Positions 52,115-63,738 of a stretch of 64,000 nucleotides of DNA are shown here, piece after piece. Position numbers and translations under genes: made by a program. Source of the DNA: Chromobacterium sinusclupearum (GTDB taxonomy: Bacteria; Pseudomonadota; Gammaproteobacteria; Burkholderiales; Chromobacteriaceae); the NCBI RefSeq assembly GCF_002902845.1, contig NZ_PPTF01000001.1:18304-82303 (forward strand), in the 5' to 3' direction. Each line of letters begins with the position of its first letter. Within the stretch, counting starts at the first letter, position 1. Below the pieces are notes generated by a model. It worked only from the letters and a program-made list of their open reading frames with translations. It was not told the origin of the DNA and made no database searches.

Positions 52115-52139
52115 CCCGGCCTTGCGCCGGGCTTTTTTG
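52115..52139 (+). terminator. Intrinsic terminator of the padR-HAAS operon
   Basis: GCCCGGC and GCCGGGC form a 7-bp stem with a 5-nt loop, followed by TTTTTT. Confidence 0.88.
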
Positions 52140-52159
52140 TTTGGCGGCGGGCAATAAAA

Positions 52160-52183
52160 AACGGAACCGTGCTCGGTTCCGTT
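52160..52183 (-). terminator. Intrinsic terminator after apt
   Basis: AACGGAACCG pairs with CGGTTCCGTT around a 4-nt loop. On the minus strand it is followed by a run of Ts, so it ends the apt transcript. Confidence 0.85.
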
Positions 52184-52211
52184 GGCAATGGTTGACGCGG
52201 CGATTGGGGAA

Positions 52212-52769
52212 TCAGTGTCCCTTGTAGCTGCAAACGGTGAACAGGTCCAGGCCGCCGTCGCGCACCAGCTGGCCGCCGCCCAGTTCCGGCAACTCGATGA
52301 TGGCCGCGGCTTCCAGCACATCGGCGCCCATGCGCTTGAGCAACTTGTAGCCGGCCATCATGGTGCCGCCGGTGGCGACGAGGTCGTCGATCAGGATGAC
52401 GCGGTCGCCCGGCTTGCAAGCGTCGGTATGCATTTCCACCGTCGCGTTGCCGTATTCCAGTTCGTATTCCTCTTCCACCGTGGTGAACGGCAGTTTGCCC
52501 TTCTTGCGGATGGGCACGAAGCCGACATTCAGCTCATAGGCCAGCACCGAGCCGATGATGAAGCCGCGCGCGTCCAGGCCGGCCACCAGGTCCACCTTCT
52601 CCGTCATGTAGCGATGGACATAGATGTCGATCAGCATGCGGAAGGTTTTCGGGTTCTGCAGCAGCGGGGTGATGTCGCGGAACATCACGCCTTGTTGCGG
52701 CCAGTTCGGTACGGTGCGGATCCAGCCTTTCAGATAGCTGGAGTAGTCGAGATTGCTGAGGTTTTCCAT
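52212..52769 (-). CDS. apt: Adenine phosphoribosyltransferase
   Basis: Apt salvages adenine to AMP with PRPP. The 185-residue product has the flexible-loop region [11 protein letters not shown] and the PRPP-binding [14 protein letters not shown] (about residues 120-133). ATG 52769 ([15 protein letters not shown]) fits the family N-terminus and avoids an unsupported 20-residue extension. It lies downstream of a purine permease on the same strand, giving an uptake-salvage pair. Confidence 0.96.
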   Translation of the reverse strand: MENLSNLDYSSYLKGWIRTVPNWPQQGVMFRDITPLLQNPKTFRMLIDIYVHRYMTEKVDLVAGLDARGFIIGSVLAYELNVGFVPIRKKGKLPFTTVEEEYELEYGNATVEMHTDACKPGDRVILIDDLVATGGTMMAGYKLLKRMGADVLEAAAIIELPELGGGQLVRDGGLDLFTVCSYKGH

Positions 52770-52882
52770 GGCTGTATTGTACTTCGAAATCAAGAGACTG
52801 CGCGACTGAAGCGCTTCAGACGGCAGCAAAAAGGCTCGCCGCGCATGGCGGCGAGCCCAGAGGCGAAACGATTATTCCGCGT

Positions 52883-54181
52883 TTAGTGGAAGAACGCCAG
52901 CTTGAACACCCACAACGCGGCGATCACCAGCACGGCCGGCTTCAGATCGGCGAAGCGGCCGGCCAGAATCTTGATCACGGCGTAGCTGATGAAGCCGAAG
53001 GCGATGCCGTCGGCGATGGAGAAGGTGAACGGCATAGCCAGCGCGGTCATCACAGCCGGCGCGGATTCGGTCAGGTCGTCCCATTCGATCTCGGCGAGGC
53101 CGCGCGCCATCAGCACGGCGACATAGCACAGCGCCGGCGCGGTGGCGTAGGCCGGCACGGTGGCAGCCAGCGGCGACAGCCACAGCGCGGCCAGGAACAG
53201 CAGCGCCACCACCACGGCGGTCAGGCCGGTGCGGCCGCCCACGGCGGTGCCGGCGGCGGATTCGACATAGGCGGTGGTGGACGAGGTGCCCATCACGGCG
53301 CCGGCGGTGATGGCGATGGAGTCCGCCATCAGCGCGCGCTTCAGCCGCGGCAGCTTGCCGTCCTTGTCCAGCAGGCCGGCGCGGTGCGACACGCCCACCA
53401 GAGTGCCGGTGGTGTCGAACAGGTCGACGAAGAAGAATACGAAGATGACGCCGATCAAGCCGGCTTGCAGCGCGCCGGCGATGTCCATCTTCATGAACGT
53501 CGGTTCCATGCTCGGCACCGGGGCGACGATGCCCTTGAAAGGCGACAGGCCGAAGGCGATCGACAGCGCGGTCACGGTCAGGATGCCGATGATGATGGAG
53601 CCGGGCACCTTGCGGTATTCCAGCGCCACGATCAGGAAGAAGCCGACGATGGCCAACAGCGTGGTCGGCTTATGGATGTCGCCCAGCGTCAGATAGGTTT
53701 CCGGGTGCGGCGCGATCACGCCGGCGTTCTTCAGCGCGATGATGGCCAGGAACATGCCGACGCCGGCCGAGATGGCGAACTTCAGCGATTGCGGAATGGC
53801 GTTGACGATGGCTTCCCGCACCTTGAACAGGCTGACCGCCAAGAATACGATGCCGGAGATGAATACCGCGCCGAGGGCGGTTTCCCACGACAGGCCCATG
53901 CCCTTGACCACGCTGAAAGTGAAATAGGCGTTCAGGCCCATGCCCGGGGCCAGGGCGATCGGGTAGTTGGCCACCAGGCCCATGATGGCGGTGCCGAGGG
54001 CTGCGGCCAGGCAGGTGGCCACGAACACCGCGTTCAGATCCATGCCGGTGCTCGACAGGATCAGCGGGTTGACCAGCACGATATAAGCCATGGTCAGGAA
54101 GGTGGTGAAGCCGGCGATGACTTCGGTCCGGACCGTGGTGCCGTGTTCTTTCAGCTTGAACAAGCTCTCCAGCAGTTGCAT
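52883..54181 (-). CDS. NCS2-family purine permease (AzgA-like)
   Basis: The 432-residue, roughly 12-14 helix protein has the NCS2/AzgA motifs TEVIAGFTTFLTMAYIV, GLVANYPIALAPGMGLNAYF and VDLFDTTGTLVGV. Proteins of this group import adenine, guanine or hypoxanthine with protons. ATG 54181 (MQLLESLFKLKEHG) is preferred over TTG 54211. apt 113 nt downstream supports a purine substrate. Confidence 0.92.
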   Translation of the reverse strand: MQLLESLFKLKEHGTTVRTEVIAGFTTFLTMAYIVLVNPLILSSTGMDLNAVFVATCLAAALGTAIMGLVANYPIALAPGMGLNAYFTFSVVKGMGLSWETALGAVFISGIVFLAVSLFKVREAIVNAIPQSLKFAISAGVGMFLAIIALKNAGVIAPHPETYLTLGDIHKPTTLLAIVGFFLIVALEYRKVPGSIIIGILTVTALSIAFGLSPFKGIVAPVPSMEPTFMKMDIAGALQAGLIGVIFVFFFVDLFDTTGTLVGVSHRAGLLDKDGKLPRLKRALMADSIAITAGAVMGTSSTTAYVESAAGTAVGGRTGLTAVVVALLFLAALWLSPLAATVPAYATAPALCYVAVLMARGLAEIEWDDLTESAPAVMTALAMPFTFSIADGIAFGFISYAVIKILAGRFADLKPAVLVIAALWVFKLAFFH

Positions 54182-54259
54182 TCGGGGCGACTCCAAGGTG
54201 TGTTGCGTCAAAACGAAAACGGCGCATTATCGGGCCGAGGGGGCTCAAACACCTAAATC

Positions 54260-54289
54260 TTGACGTGAAAATATGTCTTCTATTAACAA
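54260..54289 (+). promoter_or_regulatory. Promoter candidate for gmk
   Basis: TTGACG (54260-54265) and TAACAA (54284-54289) are 18 bp apart, about 60 bp upstream of gmk. The -35 is good and the -10 fair. Confidence 0.5.
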
Positions 54290-54349
54290 TCCACGGCCTG
54301 CTGTGCTATCCTGAAAAATTACTCTTTGGCAAAGTTGTACTGAATTCTC

Positions 54350-54982
54350 ATGGACCAGCCCATCGGTAACATCTACATCGTGGTGGCGCCGTCCGGCGCC
54401 GGCAAAACCTCGCTGGTGACCGCCTTGCTGCAAGCCGAACCCAGCGTCGAACTGTCGATTTCCTACAGCACCCGTCCGGCGCGCAAGGGCGAAATCGATG
54501 GCAAGCACTACCACTTCGTCGACAAGGCCACCTTCGATGCCATGATCGATCGCGGCGACTTCCTCGAATACGCCGAGGTTTACGGCAACTACTACGGCAC
54601 CAGCGCCCCGTGGATCCGCAGCCGCCTGGAAGTCGGCCAGGACATTCTGCTGGAAATCGACTGGCAAGGCGCCGAGCAGGTGCGCAAAGTGTTTCCCGGC
54701 GCGATCGGCATCTTCATCGCCCCGCCGTCGATCGAGGAGCTGGAGCGCCGCCTGCGCGGCCGCGATACCGATACCGAGGAAGTCATCCTGCGTCGTCTGG
54801 CATCGGCTCGCGCCGAGATCGACAAGATCGCCGAATACGACTACATCGTGGTCAACGACGACTTCGAGCGCGCGCGGCTGGACCTGATCAGCATCGTCCG
54901 CGCCCGCCGCCTGCGCAGCGAAGTGCAGTGCCGCCGCCTGGCCGAGATGTTCCGCCACATGGGAACGGCCGGCGCGCAGTAA
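54350..54982 (+). CDS. gmk: Guanylate kinase
   Basis: Gmk phosphorylates GMP to GDP. The 210-residue product has the P-loop VAPSGAGKTS (about residues 12-21), SYSTRPARKGE in the GMP-binding region, and GIFIAPPS. gmk-rpoZ-spoT order is conserved in proteobacteria and links guanine-nucleotide supply to (p)ppGpp. No strong Shine-Dalgarno precedes ATG 54350. Confidence 0.97.
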   Translation: MDQPIGNIYIVVAPSGAGKTSLVTALLQAEPSVELSISYSTRPARKGEIDGKHYHFVDKATFDAMIDRGDFLEYAEVYGNYYGTSAPWIRSRLEVGQDILLEIDWQGAEQVRKVFPGAIGIFIAPPSIEELERRLRGRDTDTEEVILRRLASARAEIDKIAEYDYIVVNDDFERARLDLISIVRARRLRSEVQCRRLAEMFRHMGTAGAQ

Positions 54983-55063
54983 AAATAGTGTCGCCGAGGC
55001 TGACTTGCCAAGGCGAAAATTCGATATAGTGAACCCTGTAACGTCATTTAGCAGAGAGAACCC

Positions 55064-55270
55064 ATGGCCCGTATTACTGTTGACGATTGTCTGGATCGCA
55101 TCCAGAACCGCTTTGACCTGACTCTGGCCGCCGCTTACCGCGCGCGCCAAGTGGCTTCCGGCGCCAGCGCCTTTGTCGAGCCGGGTCGCCACAAGCCGAC
55201 CGTGGTTGCCCTGCGTGAAATCGCCGCCGGCCATGTCGGCAAGGAAATCCTCAACCGCGGCAAGGCCTGA
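55064..55270 (+). CDS. rpoZ: RNA polymerase omega subunit
   Basis: Omega is the small RNA polymerase subunit that aids beta-prime folding and forms a (p)ppGpp site. The 68-residue product starts [19 protein letters not shown] and has the conserved ARQ and [10 protein letters not shown] segments. It lies between gmk and spoT, 81 and 22 nt away. Confidence 0.97.
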   Translation: MARITVDDCLDRIQNRFDLTLAAAYRARQVASGASAFVEPGRHKPTVVALREIAAGHVGKEILNRGKA

Positions 55271-55292
55271 TTCGCTGTAATTGGAGTGGACG

Positions 55293-57449
55293 ATGGCCAG
55301 CGGCATTGAGACCGGTATTGATTACGACGCCCTGATCGAGTCCGAAGCGGCGGTTTTCTTCGAGAACGCCGCCCGCTACCTCAAGCCGGAAGACGTCGCG
55401 CTGCTCAAGCAGGCTTTCGCGGTCAGCCGCGAGGCGCATGAGGGGCAGACCCGCAAGAGCGGCGAGCCCTACATCACCCATCCGCTGGCGGTGGCCACCA
55501 TGCTCACCGACTGGCGGCTGGATGTGCAGGGCCTGGCCGCGGCATTGCTGCATGATGTGCTGGAAGACACCGGCGTCACCAAGCCGACGCTGATCGAAAA
55601 GTTCGGCAAGATCGTCGCCGATCTGGTGGACGGCCTGTCCAAGCTGGAGCGGCTGGAATACCAGACCAAGGAAGCGGCCCAGGCTGAAAGCTTCCGCAAA
55701 ATGGTGCTGGCGATGGCGCGCGACATCCGCGTCATCATCGTCAAGCTGGCCGACCGGCTGCACAATATGCGCACGCTGGACTCCATGCGCGAGGACAAGC
55801 GTCGCCGCATCGCGCTGGAAACGCTGGAAATCTACGCGCCGATCGCCAACCGCATCGGCCTGAACAAGGTCTACCGCGAACTGCAAGACCTGGCGTTCAA
55901 GCATCTGCATCCGCATCGCTACAGCGTGCTGTCCAAGGCGGTGCGCGCCGCGCGCGGCAACCGCCGCGAAGTGGTCAACAAGATTCTGCTGGCGGTCAGC
56001 CAGCGGCTGGTGCAGAGCAATATCGAGGCCACCATCAAGGGCCGCGAAAAGAATCTCTACAGCATCTACAAGAAAATGCAGGAGAAGCACCTGTCGTTTT
56101 CCGAGGTGCTGGACATCTATGGCTTCCGCGTCGTCGTCAATGACGTGCCGGCCTGCTACCTGGCCCTGGGCGCGCTGCACAGCCTGTACAAGCCGATTCC
56201 CGGCAAATTCAAGGATTACATCGCCATTCCCAAGGGCAATGGCTATCAAAGTCTGCATACCACGCTGTTCGGCCCGTACGGCACGCCGGTGGAGATGCAG
56301 ATCCGCACCCGCGAAATGCACAATGTGGCGGAGGCCGGCGTGGCCTCGCACTGGATGTACAAGAGCGGCGAGGGCGTCAACACCGCCCAGCAGCGCACCC
56401 ACCAGTGGCTGCAAAAGCTGTTGGACATGCAGGAGGAGAGCGACGATGCCGTCGAGTTCCTGGAGCACATCAAGATCGACCTGTTCCCGGACGAGGTGTA
56501 CGTGTTCACGCCCAAGGGCAAGATCATGGTGCTGCCGCAAGGCGCCACGCCGGTGGACTTTGCCTATGCGGTGCACACCGACATCGGCCATCGCTGCATC
56601 GCCGCGCGCGTCAATCACGCGCTGGTGCCGCTGCGTACGGTGTTGCGCAATGGCGACACCGTGGAAATCATCACGTCGACCCAGGCCAAGCCCAATCCGT
56701 CCTGGCTGGCCTTTGTGCAGAGCGGCCGCGCCCGCTCCGGCATCCGCAACTATCTGAAGAGCCTGCAGCGCGAGGAAGCCGTTTCGCTGGGCGAGAAGCT
56801 GCTGCGCCAGGCCGTGGGCGCGCTGGCATCCACCCCGCTGGCGGTCAGCGAGGAGCTGCGCGCCGAATACCTCGCCGCCTATGGCGAAAAGATCAGTGGC
56901 TTCGAAGACGTGCTGGCCGAGATCGGCGCCGGCAAGCTGCTGCCCATCGTGGTGGCGCGCCGCATGCTGGAGTTGGCCGGCGAGCGCCTGGGCGAGGGCG
57001 TGCGTGTCGGCCCCATCACCATACGCGGCAACGAGGCCGGCATGGTGCAGCTGTCCAGCTGCTGCAATCCTTTGCCCGGCGACGACATCCTGGGCGTGAT
57101 CACCAAGGGCCAGGGCTTGGTGATCCACCGCGTGGAATGCCCGAACGCGCGCCGCGCCGATCACGACAAGCTGCTGGAAGTGAACTGGGAGGCGCAGCGC
57201 GACCGGATGTTCGGCGCCACCGTCGGCGTGCTGGCGCGCAACGAGCGAGGCGCGCTGGCCGACATCGCCACGGCCATTTCGCAGGCCTCGGCCAATATCG
57301 AGAGCGCCGACACCCAGGACAGCAGCCGCGACGGCGACGGCCTGTTCAACATCCACTTCCGCCTGCAAGTGGAGGGCGTGGAGCATCTGGAGCGCGTGCT
57401 CGCCGCCATCCGCCAGCTGGCGGTGGTGCAACGCGTGGAGAGAAAATGA
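55293..57449 (+). CDS. spoT: Bifunctional (p)ppGpp synthetase/hydrolase
   Basis: The 718-residue product controls the stringent response. It has an HD hydrolase domain with HDVLEDTG (about residues 86-93), a synthetase domain with DYIAIPKGNGYQSLH (about 308-322), a TGS domain and a C-terminal ACT domain. The intact HDxxED motif supports hydrolase activity, so this is SpoT-type. ATG 55293 follows GGAG. Its stop overlaps thiS. Confidence 0.97.
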   Translation: MASGIETGIDYDALIESEAAVFFENAARYLKPEDVALLKQAFAVSREAHEGQTRKSGEPYITHPLAVATMLTDWRLDVQGLAAALLHDVLEDTGVTKPTLIEKFGKIVADLVDGLSKLERLEYQTKEAAQAESFRKMVLAMARDIRVIIVKLADRLHNMRTLDSMREDKRRRIALETLEIYAPIANRIGLNKVYRELQDLAFKHLHPHRYSVLSKAVRAARGNRREVVNKILLAVSQRLVQSNIEATIKGREKNLYSIYKKMQEKHLSFSEVLDIYGFRVVVNDVPACYLALGALHSLYKPIPGKFKDYIAIPKGNGYQSLHTTLFGPYGTPVEMQIRTREMHNVAEAGVASHWMYKSGEGVNTAQQRTHQWLQKLLDMQEESDDAVEFLEHIKIDLFPDEVYVFTPKGKIMVLPQGATPVDFAYAVHTDIGHRCIAARVNHALVPLRTVLRNGDTVEIITSTQAKPNPSWLAFVQSGRARSGIRNYLKSLQREEAVSLGEKLLRQAVGALASTPLAVSEELRAEYLAAYGEKISGFEDVLAEIGAGKLLPIVVARRMLELAGERLGEGVRVGPITIRGNEAGMVQLSSCCNPLPGDDILGVITKGQGLVIHRVECPNARRADHDKLLEVNWEAQRDRMFGATVGVLARNERGALADIATAISQASANIESADTQDSSRDGDGLFNIHFRLQVEGVEHLERVLAAIRQLAVVQRVERK

Positions 57450-57655
57450 GTCAATTGAACTTGCAGATCAACGGCGAGGCGAAAAGCGTCGCCGGCGTCG
57501 CCACGTTTGCCGAGCTGATCGACGCGCTGGCCTTGACCGGCAAGCGCATCGCCATCGAACGCAACGGCGAGATCGTGCCGCGCAGCCGCTATGCCGAGGC
57601 GCGGCTGGCTGACGGCGACGTGCTGGAAATCGTGGTGGCTGTCGGCGGCGGCTAG
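57446..57655 (+). CDS. thiS: Thiamine biosynthesis sulfur-carrier protein ThiS
   Basis: ThiS carries sulfur as a C-terminal thiocarboxylate for thiazole synthesis. The 69-residue ubiquitin-fold product ends in the required Gly-Gly (VAVGGG) and has NGE at residues 9-11. ATG 57446 overlaps the spoT stop by ATGA, an unusual fusion of stringent-response and thiamine genes into one transcript. Confidence 0.95.
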   Translation: MSQLNLQINGEAKSVAGVATFAELIDALALTGKRIAIERNGEIVPRSRYAEARLADGDVLEIVVAVGGG

Positions 57656-57706
57656 TTCGCCCGCGCAGGCCATCCCGTATTAACCAATAGAAGAAGAGGT
57701 GTGCAG

Positions 57707-58501
57707 GTGAGCGATCAACTGGTGATAGCGGGCAGGGTGTTCCATTCCCGTTTGCTGGTGGGGACCGGCAAATACAGCAGTTTCGAGCAGACAGCCGAAG
57801 CGCTGGAGGCCTCTGGCGCGGAAATCATCACGGCGGCGATCCGCCGGGTGAATCTGGGCCAGAACCCTAACGAGCCGAATTTGCTGGACTTTTTGCCGCA
57901 AAGCCGGTATAACCTGCTGCCCAACACGGCGGGCTGCTACTCCGCCGAGGATGCGATCCGCACGCTGCGCCTGGCGCGCGAGCTGTTGGACGACCACCGC
58001 TTCGTGAAGCTGGAAGTGCTGGGCGACCCCAATAATCTGTATCCCAACGTCAAGGAAACGCTGAAGGCCGCGGAAGTCTTGGTGGCCGAAGGTTTCGACG
58101 TGTTGGTCTATACCTCGGATGATCCCATAGTCGCGCGCGAGCTGGAGCAAATCGGTTGCTGCGCGATCATGCCGCTGGCCAGCCTGATCGGCTCCGGCAT
58201 GGGCATTCTGAATCCGTGGAATCTGCAATTGATTATCGAGCAGTCCAAGGTTCCGGTGATTGTGGATGCCGGCGTCGGCACCGCGTCCGACGCGGCGATC
58301 GCGATGGAGCTGGGCTGCGATGGCGTGCTGATGAATACCGCGATTGCCGTCGCGCGCAATCCGGTTCAAATGGCGCACGCGATGAAACTGGCCGTGGAAG
58401 CTGGCCGCGCCGCCTATCTGGCCGGCCGGATGCCGAAGCGTTTTTATAGTGCAACGCCAAGTTCTCCTAGTGAGGGGGTGATTTCTTCCGTCAAGCCGTG
58501 A
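57707..58501 (+). CDS. thiG: Thiazole synthase ThiG
   Basis: ThiG makes the thiazole phosphate of thiamine from DXP, ThiS thiocarboxylate and an imine. The 264-residue TIM-barrel product has [10 protein letters not shown] near the N-terminus, KLEVLGD with the Schiff-base Lys (about residue 103), and the conserved SLIGSGMGI and [21 protein letters not shown] 57707 is preferred over GTG 57701 because AGAGG is then spaced seven bases. The last 20 residues ([17 protein letters not shown]) follow normal family wording. Confidence 0.95.
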   Translation: MSDQLVIAGRVFHSRLLVGTGKYSSFEQTAEALEASGAEIITAAIRRVNLGQNPNEPNLLDFLPQSRYNLLPNTAGCYSAEDAIRTLRLARELLDDHRFVKLEVLGDPNNLYPNVKETLKAAEVLVAEGFDVLVYTSDDPIVARELEQIGCCAIMPLASLIGSGMGILNPWNLQLIIEQSKVPVIVDAGVGTASDAAIAMELGCDGVLMNTAIAVARNPVQMAHAMKLAVEAGRAAYLAGRMPKRFYSATPSSPSEGVISSVKP

Positions 58502-58555
58502 CGTTTTTTCGGCCTGAGTGCCCGCTATTTGCAGCGCAAAACGCCACAACCAGGC

Positions 58556-58583
58556 GTGACGAAGCCTTTTAGACTTTTATAAT
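58556..58583 (+). promoter_or_regulatory. Promoter candidate for rpsU
   Basis: TATAAT at 58578-58583 is a perfect -10. GTGACG at 58556-58561 is a moderate -35 with a 16-bp spacer. It lies about 80 bp before rpsU and fits the head of the rpsU-yqeY-dnaG-rpoD operon. Confidence 0.6.
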
Positions 58584-58662
58584 CGCAGCAACATTGCTAA
58601 AATGCTGTTTTTACAGGCAGAGGCCTTGGCCCTGCCCTAAAGAAATCAAGGACCCTTAAGTA

Positions 58663-58875
58663 ATGCCGAATATTCGCGTTAAAGAGAACGAACCGTTCGA
58701 AGTAGCTCTGCGTCGCTTCAAGCGCGCTGTGGAAAAGACTGGTCTGCTGACCGAACTGCGCGCCCGCGAGTTCTACGAGAAGCCGACCACCGAGCGCAAG
58801 CGCAAGCACGCTGCCGCGGTTAAGCGCCACTACAAGCGCATCCGCAGCCAAATGCTGCCGCCGAAACTCTACTAA
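58663..58875 (+). CDS. rpsU: 30S ribosomal protein S21
   Basis: The 70-residue basic product has the S21 pattern [21 protein letters not shown] and [22 protein letters not shown]. It heads the macromolecular-synthesis cluster (rpsU-yqeY-dnaG-rpoD) that couples ribosome, replication-primer and sigma-70 supply. Confidence 0.98.
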   Translation: MPNIRVKENEPFEVALRRFKRAVEKTGLLTELRAREFYEKPTTERKRKHAAAVKRHYKRIRSQMLPPKLY

Positions 58876-58898
58876 GAGTTTCCCTGGCACCAAGCAGG

Positions 58899-58923
58899 AC
58901 CGCAGGCCATGCCTGCGGTTTTG
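58899..58923 (+). terminator. Attenuator-type hairpin between rpsU and yqeY
   Basis: ACCGCAGGC-CAT-GCCTGCGGT is a perfect 9-bp stem with a 3-nt loop running into TTTT. As in the E. coli operon, it would let only part of the rpsU transcripts continue into dnaG. Confidence 0.8.
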
Positions 58924-58986
58924 CCATTTGTACTCCCGCATTTCCCATGCTGCCCATCGCAGCGCCGCATCTCAAGTGAGCACGAC

Positions 58987-59433
58987 ATGAGCCTCAAAGT
59001 TCGCATCACCGACGACATGAAGTCCGCCATGAAAGCCAAGGAGGCCGACAAGCTGGCGGCGATCCGCCTGTTGCTGGCCGCCATCAAGCAGAAAGAAGTG
59101 GACGAGCGTATCGAACTGGACGACGCCGGCATCACCGCCGTCATCGACAAGATGATCAAGCAGCGTCGTGACTCCATCTCCCAGTACCAGGCCGCGCAGC
59201 GCCAGGATCTGGTGGACAAGGAACAGGCCGAGATGGACGTGCTGATGGCTTACATGCCGCAACAACTGAGCCAGGCCGAGATCGAAGCCTTGATCGCCAA
59301 GGCCGTGGCCGATACCGGCGCCGGCGGCATGCAGGACATGGGCAAGGTGATGGGCGCGTTGCGCCCGCAACTGGCCGGCCGCGCCGACATGGCGCAGGTT
59401 TCGGCGCTGATCAAGGCCAAGCTGAGCGCGTGA
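58987..59433 (+). CDS. GatB/YqeY-domain protein
   Basis: The 148-residue helical product starts MSLKVRITDDMKSAMKAKEADKL and ends with MGKVMGALRPQLAGRADM, typical of the YqeY family related to the tail of GatB. It is often found between rpsU and dnaG. A tRNA-related role is suspected for the family but is not shown here. Confidence 0.9.
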   Translation: MSLKVRITDDMKSAMKAKEADKLAAIRLLLAAIKQKEVDERIELDDAGITAVIDKMIKQRRDSISQYQAAQRQDLVDKEQAEMDVLMAYMPQQLSQAEIEALIAKAVADTGAGGMQDMGKVMGALRPQLAGRADMAQVSALIKAKLSA

Positions 59434-59455
59434 CCTACGCATCAGGTGGCAGGAT

Positions 59456-61255
<1,800 letters not shown>

Positions 61256-61284
61256 CAGGCTCGGCGGAAAAGTTCAGGTAGTTG

Positions 61285-61293
61285 TGTTATAAT
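61285..61293 (+). promoter_or_regulatory. Extended -10 promoter of rpoD
   Basis: TGT followed by TATAAT (61288-61293) is a good extended -10, 40 bp upstream of rpoD. No convincing -35 is seen. It would let rpoD be expressed apart from dnaG. Confidence 0.6.
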
Positions 61294-61332
61294 CAACTGT
61301 TTTTTTCGGCTTTTTTTCAAGCAGGAAGCGAA

Positions 61333-63258
<1,926 letters not shown>

Positions 63259-63278
63259 GCGTTTGGCGTAAATCTTGC

Positions 63279-63309
63279 AAAATCCCCAGGCCAAGGCTTG
63301 GGGATTTTT
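63279..63309 (+). terminator. Intrinsic terminator after rpoD
   Basis: AATCCCCA pairs with TGGGGATT; the inner bases GGCCAAGGCT form the loop and a partial stem. It is followed by TTT and is flanked by A/T. Confidence 0.78.
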
Positions 63310-63326
63310 ATTTTCCACGTTATAAT
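63298..63326 (+). promoter_or_regulatory. Promoter of the CAU tRNA
   Basis: TATAAT (63321-63326) with TTGGGG (63298-63303) 17 bp upstream. Its -35 lies inside the rpoD terminator. Transcription would start about 8 nt before the tRNA. Confidence 0.55.
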
Positions 63327-63340
63327 CGCTCTCTCTTTCA

Positions 63341-63419
<79 letters not shown>

Positions 63420-63427
63420 GATAAAAC

Positions 63428-63461
63428 AACGACTTACAGCAACCGCTGTAAGTCGTTTTTC
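63428..63461 (+). terminator. Intrinsic terminator after the tRNA
   Basis: AACGACTTACAGC pairs with GCTGTAAGTCGTT (13 bp, 4-nt loop), followed by TTTC. Confidence 0.9.
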
Positions 63462-63738
63462 TTTGTGCTTGTTGAGTTGTAGGGCTACTGTAGGGCGCTG
63501 AAGGGGTTCTCGCTCCTACTTTGGGTCCTGATGACAGAGCCTGACTTGAGATGCGTCGATCTGATGTGTGGTGCGGATGGTAAAATTAGTACAAGGATGG
63601 CGGTGTGTACAGCCAGAGTGCGCATGCCCCGCTGTTCTTGTCGTTCCTAAAATACCACATGTCACTGGCGGGGCGTCAGCCTTGCCTATCGAATGCTGAT
63701 CAATAATGAAATTCATTTCCATTTTTCAACTTCTTGAC
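63462..63738. other. Non-coding stretch between the tRNA terminator and an insertion sequence
   Basis: I see no convincing gene here. Its base composition is less GC-rich than the core genes. A 68-codon frame on the minus strand has no family features. It may be the start of inserted DNA next to the tRNA. Confidence 0.45.

Noticed and set aside
61294..61332. T-runs in the rpoD leader as a terminator
   Set aside because: No stable stem precedes them, so they are more likely an AT-rich leader.
63516..63722. A 68-codon frame on the minus strand between the tRNA and the IS
   Set aside because: No ribosome binding site, no recognisable motif and a random-looking composition.
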